Shown: positions 1-7,553 of the stretch, in pieces
How positions within the stretch are numbered: the stretch's first letter is position 1
Layout of the letters: each line of letters begins with the position of its first letter
Source of the DNA: Sporosarcina sp. HYO08
Lineage (GTDB): Bacteria > Bacillota > Bacilli > Bacillales_A > Planococcaceae
Assembly: GCF_001563475.1 (NCBI RefSeq)
Contig: NZ_LPUT01000023.1
Location: forward strand, 248,001 to 312,000
Direction: 5' to 3'
DNA length: 64,000 bases
The notes under the pieces: generated by a model
Databases searched by the model: none
Told to the model about the DNA's origin: nothing
The model's input: only the letters and a program-made list of their open reading frames with translations
Position numbers and translations under genes: made by a program

Positions 1-18
1 CTTCTCCTCCTTTTTTTA
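1..18 (-). promoter_or_regulatory. ribosome binding site of a gene beyond the left edge
   Basis: Read on the minus strand the first bases are AAAAAAAGGAGGAGAAG, a near-perfect Shine-Dalgarno sequence with no room for its start codon inside the window. A minus-strand gene therefore probably starts just outside. Confidence 0.45.
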
Positions 19-52
19 TTGTTGAAACACTTCTTAGAAATTCTTCTACTAC

Positions 53-106
53 CTATCCACTGTCAAAAGCACCATTTCTCACAATTTCCTTTTCTTGCAC
101 GAACAT
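53..106 (-). CDS. possible 17-aa ORF, cut by a TAG stop, running toward the left edge
   Basis: On the minus strand an AAAAAAGGAGTG ribosome binding site lies nine bases before an ATG at 106. The reading frame codes MFVQEKEIVRNGAFDSG and then meets TAG at 55-53. After the TAG the same frame stays open to the window edge (VVEEFLRSVSTIKKGGE). This could be a tiny gene, or a longer small gene interrupted by one CAG-to-TAG change. I do not recognise the family. A second strong Shine-Dalgarno sequence at 5-14 suggests another minus-strand gene starting just left of the window. Confidence 0.25.
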   Translation of the reverse strand: MFVQEKEIVRNGAFDSG

Positions 107-182
107 TGGAAACACTCCTTTTTTGTTATATATATCACACGCATTGCGTGAAGATACCGAATTTTCCCATATGTGAAGACAC

Positions 183-218
183 AAAAAAAGCACACGCCTT
201 TTACTATAAGCGTGTGCT
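183..218 (-). terminator. Rho-independent terminator
   Basis: The arms AGCACACGC and GCGTGTGCT enclose a short AT-rich loop. On the minus strand the stem is followed by seven T residues. It would end transcription of the 24-aa ORF at 261-335. Confidence 0.7.
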
Positions 219-260
219 CATGAAAAAAGAACGGCAATGTGCCATTCCACAATTCAAAAA

Positions 261-335
261 TTACATTGAATCTAAAAGATAATCTGGCACGGAATGATAT
301 ACGATTTGATGGATTGTTGTATGTACTTTTGTCAT
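261..335 (-). CDS. small 24-aa ORF with strong ribosome binding site
   Basis: An AAAGGGAGGT Shine-Dalgarno sequence precedes an ATG at 335. The frame codes a 24-residue peptide beginning MTKVHTTIHQIV and ending PDYLLDSM. A T-rich hairpin terminator follows about 40 bases downstream, so ribosome binding site, ORF and terminator form a self-contained unit. A TATACT -10-like box lies just upstream (revcomp at 354-359), but I see no convincing -35. The peptide has no obvious membrane segment and I do not recognise it. Its reality rests only on the expression signals. Confidence 0.4.
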   Translation of the reverse strand: MTKVHTTIHQIVYHSVPDYLLDSM

Positions 336-499
336 TTTCCGTACCTCCCTTTTAGTATAATCAGAACTTACTGGTAAAGGATAACATTTCCATTTCCAAA
401 CTGTCAATACCTTTATTGCATCAATTAACAAATAGAAGTGTGAAGATCATACAGCTTGTTTATTTTCGGTATAGTATACTAACAAATGAGGTGACTACC

Positions 500-1264
500 G
501 TGAAAACAAAAATGCTTATGAATAACGAAAAGATCTTAGCTGGTATTACCTTAAAAGATCCTAATGAACCCGAACACAACAATATGGCACTGCACGCCTG
601 CAAAAATCCGGCATCTATTTTAACGAATCGAAAAAAATTAGCTGATTTTCTCCAATGTGAACTTGCACAATTTGTTTGTGCCCATCAAACCCATAGTGCA
701 AACTTTCATAAAGTTACTTTAGGAGACCGGGGAAAAGGCGCCCTTCAAAAAGAAACTGCGATCGCAAATACAGACGCGCTTTATACGTATGAACCCAATA
801 TTTTATTAAGCGTTTTCACAGCGGACTGCGTACCGGTCCTATTTTTTGATGAAACAAGCGGGTTAACGGGTGTTATTCATTCCGGCTGGCCCGGAACCGT
901 AAAAGAATTGACGTTAAAACTATTCAATCATTTAATCCAAGTGGAACAATGCAATCCTATGCATATACAAGTGCACATCGGCCCCGCCATAAGCCAGCGT
1001 AAATTCGAAGTCGATGAAGATGTTTATCGACAATTTAAAAACCTCGGCTATGCGGACGAGTTTATTGACTACAATTCCAAAACACGTAAATACCATATTG
1101 ACAATCAACAAACCGTCAAAAGGCAATGCATGATCGCCGGTATTCCAGAGGACAACATTTTCATCGATCCGACTTGCACATTTCAAAATCCGAACGGCTT
1201 TTCATACCGCGAAAATAAGCAATGCGGAAGACATTTGAGTTTTATCATGCGGAAAAGTAATTAA
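500..1264 (+). CDS. YlmD/PgeF-type purine nucleoside phosphorylase (laccase-domain, CNF1/YfiH family)
   Basis: This 254-residue protein belongs to the YfiH/LACC1 family, once called polyphenol oxidases. The family is now known for zinc-dependent purine nucleoside phosphorylase and adenosine deaminase activity in the cytoplasm. The metal-site pattern is visible: a His in QTHSANF, a Cys in TADCVPVLF, and a His in GVIHSGWPG. The usual motif there is HAGWRG, so Ser and Pro are deviations. The start is a GTG at 500, six bases after GAGGTGA; an upstream in-frame ATG at 416 lacks a ribosome binding site. The gene stands alone, not in the division cluster where ylmD sits in Bacillus subtilis. Confidence 0.85.
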   Translation: MKTKMLMNNEKILAGITLKDPNEPEHNNMALHACKNPASILTNRKKLADFLQCELAQFVCAHQTHSANFHKVTLGDRGKGALQKETAIANTDALYTYEPNILLSVFTADCVPVLFFDETSGLTGVIHSGWPGTVKELTLKLFNHLIQVEQCNPMHIQVHIGPAISQRKFEVDEDVYRQFKNLGYADEFIDYNSKTRKYHIDNQQTVKRQCMIAGIPEDNIFIDPTCTFQNPNGFSYRENKQCGRHLSFIMRKSN

Positions 1265-1330
1265 CTGTATAAATGAACAGCTCCAGCAACAACCTACATA
1301 TTGCATTCCAATTGATAGGAGCTGTTCACT

Positions 1331-1542
1331 ATGAATGTCAATTTAATCTGGCAGACCGCGCTTATTATAGTTGTCGGCACATTATTACTAAGAATCGCCG
1401 GCAGAAAAACGATTTCCCAAATGACATTAGCGGAAACAATTTTAATGATTTCAATCGGAACTTTACTTATTTCAGGGAAAATTTGTTTACAGAAGTCCAA
1501 AATGAAGGCCATACCAATCCCCCGCCCGAATACTTACAATGA
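1331..1542 (+). pseudogene. internally deleted DUF421 (YetF-like) membrane protein remnant
   Basis: The first ~48 residues read like the N-terminus of a DUF421 membrane protein, with a hydrophobic segment followed by RIAGRKTISQMTLAETILMI. The match then stops. The frame one base over reads FTEVQNEG and ends at 1542, which resembles the EVQ-D/N-DG segment near the C-terminus of the same family. The simplest reading is a large internal deletion that joined the two ends out of frame. The start ATG still has a ribosome-binding-like AGGAGCTG upstream. The family assignment of the first part is good; the tail is inference. Confidence 0.6.
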
Positions 1543-1548
1543 ACAATA

Positions 1549-1593
1549 GCGGGTAGACAAAGTTTGTTCTCCACTTTGTCTACCCGCTTTTTT
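1549..1593. terminator. bidirectional Rho-independent terminator
   Basis: A perfect 14-base inverted repeat (GCGGGTAGACAAAG and its complement) has an 11-base loop and is followed by six T. It separates the DUF421 remnant from the convergent flavoprotein gene. Confidence 0.85.
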
Positions 1594-1619
1594 ATCGCGT
1601 GAAAATAGAATTGATGTGT

Positions 1620-2594
1620 CTACCCGCGCGATTGACTGTGAATTCCCTGAAACCTTTCGGCAGTTAACCGAATTCTTTCCCCCGCCTCTTCTACCATACC
1701 TGCCAGCAACTCTTCAACACTTGGGATCTCATCGATTAACCCCGCAATCAGACCACTATTGATAAAACCATTTTCCATATCCCCTTGAATCGCACCTTTA
1801 ATGTGCTGGTCTTCAGTAGTCCAGTCCATGTATTGCTCTAGCGTGATTCCTGCTTTCTCTTGCTCTACAATTCTTTTTGCATAGGGATTTGTCAATACTC
1901 TTCTTGTACGTCCGATACTTCGGCCAATAATGACCGTCGACGTGTCTTCCGCTTCGACCAGGCGTTGCTTGTAAGACCTATGAAACGGAGCTTCCCTCGT
2001 TGCGATTAACCGCGTGCCCATTTGGACACCGCTTGCGCCGAGCATAAACGCTGCAGCAAGTCCTTTGCCATCTCCAATACCACCCGCGGCCAGTACGGGA
2101 ACTTGGACACTTTCAACAATTTGTGGAATAAGTGTAAACGTTGTCAATTCCAAATGCGAATTAATCCCAGCAGCTTCGAACCCTTCCGCCACTAAAAGAT
2201 CCGCCCCAGCCGCTTCCGCTTTTTGCGCGTGCTTCACGGAAGCAACGAGTACCATTACCTTGATACCATGTTTGTGCAACTTAGGGATGAACGGTGCTGG
2301 ATTACCAGCAGAAAGCGATACAACTGGAATGTTCTGTTGAATGACGACATCAATTAATTCATCCGTATAAGGCGACACACCGATCGCAATATTCACTGCA
2401 AAATTTTTCGTTGTTTGCTCTTTCGTCTGTAAAATGATATGTTCAACTTCTTTCGGTGTCATCGTACCGCAGCCAATCGTGCCAAGTCCACCTGCTTCAG
2501 AAACTGCGGCTGTCAATTGGGCATTACTTATGTTTCCCATTCCCCCTTGAACGATCGGGTACTTAATCTGAAGTAGTTCGCACACACGTAACAT
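1620..2594 (-). CDS. nitronate monooxygenase / FabK-like flavin oxidoreductase
   Basis: This 324-residue TIM-barrel flavoprotein is of the 2-nitropropane dioxygenase family, which includes nitronate monooxygenases and FabK enoyl-ACP reductases. The N-terminal IVQGGMGNISNAQL and central APVLAAGGIGDGKGLAAAF-type FMN/phosphate-binding loops are clear (PVLAAGGIGDGKGLAAA near residue 175). The start ATG at 2594 has AGGAGGATGAAGAA upstream. It is transcribed away from the divergent gamma-carbonic-anhydrase gene. Sequence alone does not separate nitronate detoxification from an enoyl-reductase role. It borders the phenylacetate locus but nothing ties it to that pathway. Confidence 0.8.
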   Translation of the reverse strand: MLRVCELLQIKYPIVQGGMGNISNAQLTAAVSEAGGLGTIGCGTMTPKEVEHIILQTKEQTTKNFAVNIAIGVSPYTDELIDVVIQQNIPVVSLSAGNPAPFIPKLHKHGIKVMVLVASVKHAQKAEAAGADLLVAEGFEAAGINSHLELTTFTLIPQIVESVQVPVLAAGGIGDGKGLAAAFMLGASGVQMGTRLIATREAPFHRSYKQRLVEAEDTSTVIIGRSIGRTRRVLTNPYAKRIVEQEKAGITLEQYMDWTTEDQHIKGAIQGDMENGFINSGLIAGLIDEIPSVEELLAGMVEEAGERIRLTAERFQGIHSQSRG

Positions 2595-2672
2595 TTCTTC
2601 ATCCTCCTAACGAAATTATGTTATAGTAGAAACAAGTATAAATTATCACTATATTCTACTGGGGGGCTTTTC

Positions 2673-3203
2673 ATGATTATTCCGTATAACAATCATACAC
2701 CGATAATCGATTCAACCGTGTTTATTGCACCGGGTGCCAAAATAATTGGAGACGTTCAAGTCGGAGCAGAATCGACGATTTGGTTCAGTGCCGTCCTACG
2801 CGGAGATGAGGACTACATCAAGATTGGTAAACGATGCAGTGTCCAGGAAAACTCGACGATCCATCAATCCGAGGGTGTACCCGTTAACGTAGAGGACGAG
2901 GTCACCATTGGTCACAATGTTGTTTTACATGGATGTACAATCGGCAAACGATCCATTATCGGAATGGGCTCAACTATACTGGACCATGCGGAAATTGGAG
3001 AGGAGTGCATCATCGGCGCTAATACACTCATTCCACAAGGTAAAAAAATTCCGCCCCGTTCGCTCGTTATCGGTGCACCCGGTAAGGTCGTCCGGGAACT
3101 GACGGATAAGGACTTGGAACTTATTCAACTATCAATCGATTCTTATGTTCAAAAAGGATATGAGTATCGTAAAATTTTCTCGGATTCCGTCCTTGTAAAA
3201 TGA
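2673..3203 (+). CDS. gamma-carbonic anhydrase-like hexapeptide-repeat protein (PaaY/YrdA type)
   Basis: This 176-residue left-handed beta-helix protein has repeated (I/V)-G-x-x hexapeptides from about residue 15 to 130. It keeps the family's metal ligands in STIHQSEG, TIGHNVVLHG and the downstream hexapeptides. Gamma-class carbonic-anhydrase-like proteins are cytoplasmic trimers; PaaY members act as thioesterases that free CoA in phenylacetate catabolism. Its position beside paaX makes a PaaY role attractive, but it lies on the opposite strand with its own ribosome binding site (CTGGGGGGC before ATG 2673). Housekeeping YtoA-type function is the alternative. Confidence 0.75.
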   Translation: MIIPYNNHTPIIDSTVFIAPGAKIIGDVQVGAESTIWFSAVLRGDEDYIKIGKRCSVQENSTIHQSEGVPVNVEDEVTIGHNVVLHGCTIGKRSIIGMGSTILDHAEIGEECIIGANTLIPQGKKIPPRSLVIGAPGKVVRELTDKDLELIQLSIDSYVQKGYEYRKIFSDSVLVK

Positions 3204-3206
3204 ACT

Positions 3207-3260
3207 GGGGGCCGCTTGAAAAGTCGTTTAGTGAACGCACTTTTCAAGCAGCCCCTTTTC
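3207..3260 (+). terminator. Rho-independent terminator
   Basis: A long stem (GGGG-CCGCTTGAAAAGT paired with ACTTTTCAAGC-GCCCC) is followed by TTTTC, just after the stop of the gamma-carbonic-anhydrase gene. It can also end paaX transcription from the other side. Confidence 0.8.
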
Positions 3261-3307
3261 TCATTAACCTTCTATAACCAAAGCGGGGCGCAGTATGTTT
3301 GCCTTCA

Positions 3308-4186
3308 TTAGGATATAATCAGCGGATGATCATTGGCGTTATACTCTTTGTCTTTTCGCCCCAAATCATTATCTTTTGCAAATATCTCTTCGAAAAAGCG
3401 GCTTGCGGGTTCTGCGAGTAATTTATAATACTCTTTAAATAAGAGACTCGCATGCGTTCCACTCCACATATCCGGTAACAATTCTTTAGGCAGACCGGGA
3501 TCGCTAAAAAGAAATTTTCGGTATTCATGCACAAGATTTGTCCGCTCAACGAAACATTCTGCATCGGTCATCCGCCCCTCATTAATCATGCTTTGATGGA
3601 CGATGTAACGTTTACTGTATACTGAAACAAATTCTTCGTATTTCGACTCAATTTCTTCGAGGGGCCAACTTCTTTCAACAAGTGCCTTATTCGTATGTGG
3701 TCCCCGATACTCAACCAAAAAGTAATCCACATAGTCCTCGATACCGTATTTTTCCACGAGTAATCTTGCCTCTATAGCCAAATCATTAGGGGCGATCCAA
3801 CAGCCGTTTGAAAAACTGCCAAAGCCACTCCACATCAACTCATTGCGCAACTCATCGCGAATATGCCGCTTTTCTTCCGGGATTGTGTACATCAGCATGC
3901 GCCATTTTCCATCCCATTCATGCGGCTGCACACGGTAAATACGGCGAGCAGCCTCTTCAATCCGAGTTTTCCCACGAGTTGTTAGGAAATAATAGCTCTT
4001 ATTTCCTTGTCTTTCGGATTGAAACCAACCAAGTTTCATCATTCTAGAGACAGCCACACGAACGGCTTGTTCGTTATGACCAAACTCTTTAAGCAACCGA
4101 ATAAGACTGCCGATCCAAATTTTGTTTCCATAATGCCGGATATAATCTCCGTAAATTGTCAATATCATAGATTGCGTATTAGACAT
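3308..4186 (-). CDS. paaX: PaaX-family transcriptional repressor of phenylacetate catabolism
   Basis: This 292-residue protein matches PaaX. It has an N-terminal winged helix (about 1-75, with GHNEQAVRVAVSRMMKLGW as the recognition region), a middle domain, and a C-terminal PaaX_C region carrying DPGLPKELLPDMW. PaaX binds phenylacetyl-CoA as inducer and represses paa promoters. It is the last gene on the paa side of the cluster, separated by about 75 bases from the enoyl-CoA hydratase gene. A TATAAT -10 box lies in that gap, so it probably has its own promoter. Start ATG at 4186 with a modest AAAGAGTGAT upstream. Confidence 0.9.
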   Translation of the reverse strand: MSNTQSMILTIYGDYIRHYGNKIWIGSLIRLLKEFGHNEQAVRVAVSRMMKLGWFQSERQGNKSYYFLTTRGKTRIEEAARRIYRVQPHEWDGKWRMLMYTIPEEKRHIRDELRNELMWSGFGSFSNGCWIAPNDLAIEARLLVEKYGIEDYVDYFLVEYRGPHTNKALVERSWPLEEIESKYEEFVSVYSKRYIVHQSMINEGRMTDAECFVERTNLVHEYRKFLFSDPGLPKELLPDMWSGTHASLLFKEYYKLLAEPASRFFEEIFAKDNDLGRKDKEYNANDHPLIIS

Positions 4187-4228
4187 CGTGTATCACTCTT
4201 TCTTTAAAGCATTTCAAGAACTTCCTTT

Positions 4229-4256
4229 CTTTACATTATATCGTTACATAATTAAA
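4229..4256 (-). promoter_or_regulatory. paaX promoter -10 region with possible autoregulatory site
   Basis: On the minus strand the sequence reads ATGTAACGATATAATGTAAA. It contains TATAAT, with a weak GTTCCA -35 seventeen bases upstream. TTACAT occurs twice on the plus strand around it. The core TAACGATA is shared with the paaA promoter region near 13640, which hints at a common operator. The PaaX-binding assignment is inference. Confidence 0.4.
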
Positions 4257-4263
4257 TTGGAAC

Positions 4264-5040
4264 TCATTTGCCTAAAAACGCTGGAGTTCTTTTCTCACTA
4301 AATGCCTGTAACGCTTCCAGACGATCTTCCGTCGGGATCACAAGCTCATATGCCTTCGACTCGATGGCAAGTCCCGTCTGCAAATCGGTATTCATGCCTT
4401 GTGAAATAGCAAATTTCGCTTGTCTAATCGCGACCGGTCCATTTTTCATGATATTAAAAGCAAACTCTTCACATGTTTCGATTAGCCGCTCTTTTTCTAC
4501 TACCTTCAGGACGACACCTAGCTCCAGTCCTTCTTCAGCTGTAAATCGTTTTGCTGTAAAGATCAATTCTTTTGCTTTCATTTCACCGACGAGTCGAGGA
4601 AGCCGCTGCGTTCCACCCGCGCCCGGAATAATCGCCCAGCTCGTTTCGGTCAGCCCCATGAGAACTCCTTCTGCTGCGATTGGAAAATCACACGCAATCA
4701 TCAATTCAAAGCCTCCGCCAAGCGCATAGCCGTTTACCGCCGCGATTGTTGGTTGCGGAAGGTCAGCAATACTATTGAACACATCACGGATGGCCCGCAC
4801 ATTCCGTCTTGTTTCCGCCTCCGTTAACGTTTTACGTTCTTTTAAATCGGCGCCCGCACTAAATGCTTTATCTCCTGCACCGGTAAAAAGGACTACTTTC
4901 ACTTCTGTATCGAGTGCGATCTTGTCCGTTACTTCTTGTAACTCCCGTAACGTATCATAGTTAAAACAGTTCAACGCTTCTTCTCGGTTAATTGTTACAT
5001 AGGCAATTCCATTCTTTTTTGTCAATAAAACATTCGTCAT
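4264..5040 (-). CDS. enoyl-CoA hydratase/isomerase family protein
   Basis: This 258-residue crotonase has both hydratase glutamates in place (GGGFELMIACD and TETSWAIIPGAGGTQRL) and the oxyanion-hole glycines. It would hydrate enoyl-CoA; a PaaF-like role or a methylglutaconyl-CoA-hydratase-like role both fit. The start is the ATG at 5040, with GATAAAGGAGAGAGAAA before it; a longer frame to 5106 begins inside the upstream terminator and is rejected. A strong terminator separates it from the thiolase, so it is probably transcribed from its own promoter. Confidence 0.8.
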   Translation of the reverse strand: MTNVLLTKKNGIAYVTINREEALNCFNYDTLRELQEVTDKIALDTEVKVVLFTGAGDKAFSAGADLKERKTLTEAETRRNVRAIRDVFNSIADLPQPTIAAVNGYALGGGFELMIACDFPIAAEGVLMGLTETSWAIIPGAGGTQRLPRLVGEMKAKELIFTAKRFTAEEGLELGVVLKVVEKERLIETCEEFAFNIMKNGPVAIRQAKFAISQGMNTDLQTGLAIESKAYELVIPTEDRLEALQAFSEKRTPAFLGK

Positions 5041-5104
5041 TTTTCTCTCTCCTTTATCACCTATCAAGCTCGGTCTATTTCGCATACTATTAGAAAAATA
5101 AAAC

Positions 5105-5138
5105 AAAAAAGCTGTCCACTATTTACTGGACAGCTTTT
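5105..5138 (-). terminator. Rho-independent terminator after the thiolase gene
   Basis: A perfect stem AAAAGCTGTCCA/TGGACAGCTTTT with an 8-base loop has a T run on the minus strand. It lies ten bases after the thiolase stop and closes the main paa operon. Confidence 0.85.
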
Positions 5139-5147
5139 CACGGCCGG

Positions 5148-6353
5148 TCATTCTTGGATATTTTCAACAATAGCCGCAATGCCTTGTCCGACGCCGATAC
5201 ACATTGTCGCAAGTCCGTATTTCTCGTCCCGCTTCTTCATTTCATGAATGAGCGTTGTCAAAATACGCGCCCCACTCGCACCGAGAGGATGTCCAAATGC
5301 AATGGCTCCGCCGTTCACATTTACTTTTTCCTGATCGAGTTCAAGTTGTTTGATACATTCCAGTGCTTGCGAAGCAAATGCCTCGTTCAATTCAATTAAG
5401 CCGAGGTCATCTTTGTTCAAACCTGCACGTTCCAGTGCCTTTCTGGATGCATAGATCGGACCAAGCCCCATCACAGCAGGTTCAAGTCCCGCTGCCGCTC
5501 CTGATACGTATTTCGCCAATGGTTTCAAACCAAGTTCTTTGGCCTTTTCAGCGCTCATTAATAACAGAGCAGAAGCCCCATCATTGACGCCGGAAGCATT
5601 CCCTGCTGTTACCGTACCATTTTCAAAAATAGGACGTAGTTTACCAAGTCCTTCAAGTGTCGATTCAGGACGTGGATGTTCATCCGTATCGACAACAATT
5701 TCATTTCCTTTACGGTCTTTATAGATCACCGGAACGATTTCTTCAGCGAAACGATTGGAAGTCATCGCTTTTTTGGCACGCATTTGACTTTCGAATGCAA
5801 AACGATCTTGCGCATCTCGGCTAATATCGAAACGTTGCGCTACATTTTCCGCCGTCTTCGGCATTGTGTCTGCGCCGTACATTTCTTCTAGCTTTTTATT
5901 AGTGAACCGCCAACCGATTGTTGTATCGTACATTTTCATATCACCACGAGGATTGGCTCGTTCTGGTTTTGCCATTACGAATGGTGCACGCGTCATGCTT
6001 TCCGTTCCACCCGCGATATAAATATCTCCTTCTCCAACTGCAATCGATCTTGCGGCATAAATGACGGCATCGAGCCCAGATCCACATAGCCTATTCAGTG
6101 TCGTACCGCTAATTTCGATTGGCAAGCCTGCAAGTAATGTGGACATTCTTGCAACGTTACGATTATCTTCTCCGGCCTGGTTCGCATTCCCAAAGATCAC
6201 TTCTTCGATCTGGTTAACTGGAACATCTGGATTTCGTTCAACAAGTGCTTTCAGAACAACGGCACCGAGATCATCTGGTCTAATATCTTTTAACGCACCG
6301 TTATATCTTCCGATCGGTGTACGTACCGCATCGACAATAACTACTTCTTTCAT
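5148..6353 (-). CDS. acetyl-CoA acyltransferase / 3-oxoadipyl-CoA thiolase (PaaJ-like)
   Basis: This 401-residue thiolase has the nucleophilic Cys in [11 protein letters not shown] (about residue 88), the acid/base His in [17 protein letters not shown], and the C-terminal Cys in [12 protein letters not shown]. In the paa pathway the thiolase cleaves 3-oxoadipyl-CoA and an earlier 3-oxo intermediate, releasing acetyl-CoA and succinyl-CoA. It overlaps the paaH-like gene by four bases, implying translational coupling. The general beta-oxidation thiolases of Bacillales are very similar, so the PaaJ role rests on context. Confidence 0.85.
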   Translation of the reverse strand: MKEVVIVDAVRTPIGRYNGALKDIRPDDLGAVVLKALVERNPDVPVNQIEEVIFGNANQAGEDNRNVARMSTLLAGLPIEISGTTLNRLCGSGLDAVIYAARSIAVGEGDIYIAGGTESMTRAPFVMAKPERANPRGDMKMYDTTIGWRFTNKKLEEMYGADTMPKTAENVAQRFDISRDAQDRFAFESQMRAKKAMTSNRFAEEIVPVIYKDRKGNEIVVDTDEHPRPESTLEGLGKLRPIFENGTVTAGNASGVNDGASALLLMSAEKAKELGLKPLAKYVSGAAAGLEPAVMGLGPIYASRKALERAGLNKDDLGLIELNEAFASQALECIKQLELDQEKVNVNGGAIAFGHPLGASGARILTTLIHEMKKRDEKYGLATMCIGVGQGIAAIVENIQE

Positions 6354-7237
6354 TTTTCCACCAACTCCTTCTCTGCTGCAGGCTGCGTATAATCATACAC
6401 ACCTTTACCACTCTTTCTTCCGAGACGTCCCGCTTGGACATATTGCTCTAAAAGAGGGGCTGGACGGTATCTTTCTCCAAGTTTTTCATACAAATAGCGC
6501 AAGTTATTCAAACGCGCATCTAAACCGACAAGGTCGACGAGTTCAAATGGCCCCATCGGATAACCAAGACCTAACTTGATCGCTTTATCAATTTCTTCCG
6601 GTGTACCGAGTCCTTCTTGCAACATATGAAAGGCCTCATTTCCTACAAGTGCACTCATACGACTCGTGACAAATCCTGGAAACTCATTAATCACAACTGT
6701 TTCTTTGCCCATTTTTTCAGCAACTTCCCGGATCACTTCGGCCGTTTCATCACTTGTCTCCAACCCGCGAATAATTTCAACGAGCGGCATTTTATGTACG
6801 GGGTTAAAGAAATGCATGGCAATCGTTTTTTCTGGTCGCTTCCCGTACGATGCAATTTCTGTTGGACTCATTGTAGATGTATTCGTTGCAAAGTAGCACT
6901 CTTTTGGCGCATACTTTTCAATCGTTTCAAATACTTGCTGTTTAATCGCAGCGATCTCAGGAACGGCTTCAATGATCAGATCGGCGTTTGCTGCTGCTTG
7001 TGTTAAATCTGTGACATAGGACAAGTGATCTTTTGCAGTTGCTGCTGCTTCTGTCGTCACTTTTCCTCTTTTAATGCCATGCTCAAAAATCACATCAAGC
7101 TCTTTTTTTGCATTTTCCAGTGCGTCGGGGTTAATGTCTACGATGGAAACGAAATAGCCTCCCAATGCCCCAACGTAAGCGATCCCTCTTCCCATGACGC
7201 CAGAACCGACGACAACGATGCGCTTTATCACATTCAT
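6350..7237 (-). CDS. paaH: 3-hydroxyacyl-CoA dehydrogenase (PaaH-like)
   Basis: This ~295-residue protein oxidises 3-hydroxyacyl-CoA with NAD+; in this pathway the substrate would be 3-hydroxyadipyl-CoA. It has an N-terminal Rossmann fold ([17 protein letters not shown]), the catalytic His in [16 protein letters not shown], and the C-terminal dimerisation domain with [18 protein letters not shown]. The ATG at 7237 almost touches its GGGAGGA sequence (one base apart). A GTG two codons later (7231) has a normal seven-base spacing, so it may be the true start. The folded intergenic element at 7258-7553 lies directly upstream. Confidence 0.85.
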   Translation of the reverse strand: MNVIKRIVVVGSGVMGRGIAYVGALGGYFVSIVDINPDALENAKKELDVIFEHGIKRGKVTTEAAATAKDHLSYVTDLTQAAANADLIIEAVPEIAAIKQQVFETIEKYAPKECYFATNTSTMSPTEIASYGKRPEKTIAMHFFNPVHKMPLVEIIRGLETSDETAEVIREVAEKMGKETVVINEFPGFVTSRMSALVGNEAFHMLQEGLGTPEEIDKAIKLGLGYPMGPFELVDLVGLDARLNNLRYLYEKLGERYRPAPLLEQYVQAGRLGRKSGKGVYDYTQPAAEKELVEK

Positions 7238-7257
7238 TCCTCCCTATGGGTAAATCA

Positions 7258-7553
7258 ATGCGGACGGAGAATGACCCCGTCCGCATCGTAATCAGTTGAT
7301 AACATCAATTACGCCTTGGCGTAATTGCGGCGGGATTTTGAATTGAGGCCAACAGGATGTTGGTCATGCAGTCGTCGCGACAGGACGTCGCGCACTTAGA
7401 CTGCCTTCCTTAACTCCTTTCAAAATCCCTGACATCCGCCGGAGGCTTAACTTGAATCAGCAGGGAGTTTGTACTCCCTCTGATTTAAAGGATTTTTCAG
7501 CATTCATCCCGCCATTTATGGAAGTGGGAGATTTCTGCTGAATCAAGTTAAAC
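7258..7553 (-). ncRNA. highly structured intergenic element of unknown function
   Basis: This ~295-base gap is packed with nested inverted repeats. They include ATGCGGACGG/CCGTCCGCAT (7258-7286), AATTACGCC/GGCGTAATT (7307-7326), and a long-range arm GGGATTTTGAA (near 7332) pairing with TTCAAAATCCC (near 7420). That arm encloses hairpins CCAACA/TGTTGG and CGCGAC/GTCGCG. A second long arm, TTAACTTGA-TCAGCAG (near 7447) with its one-mismatch complement ending at 7553, encloses AGGGAGT/ACTCCCT. The last arm contains the aldehyde dehydrogenase stop codon. It matches no riboswitch class I know. It may be an RNA processing or attenuation element, or a copy of a dispersed extragenic repeat. Confidence 0.5.

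Noticed and set aside
416..499. N-terminal extension of the YlmD-like protein from ATG 416
   Set aside because: No ribosome binding site there, and the 28 residues do not look like the family; GTG 500 has a clear GAGGTGA.
932..1186. Minus-strand 84-codon ORF
   Set aside because: Mirror of the YlmD-like gene; no ribosome binding site and no recognisable product.
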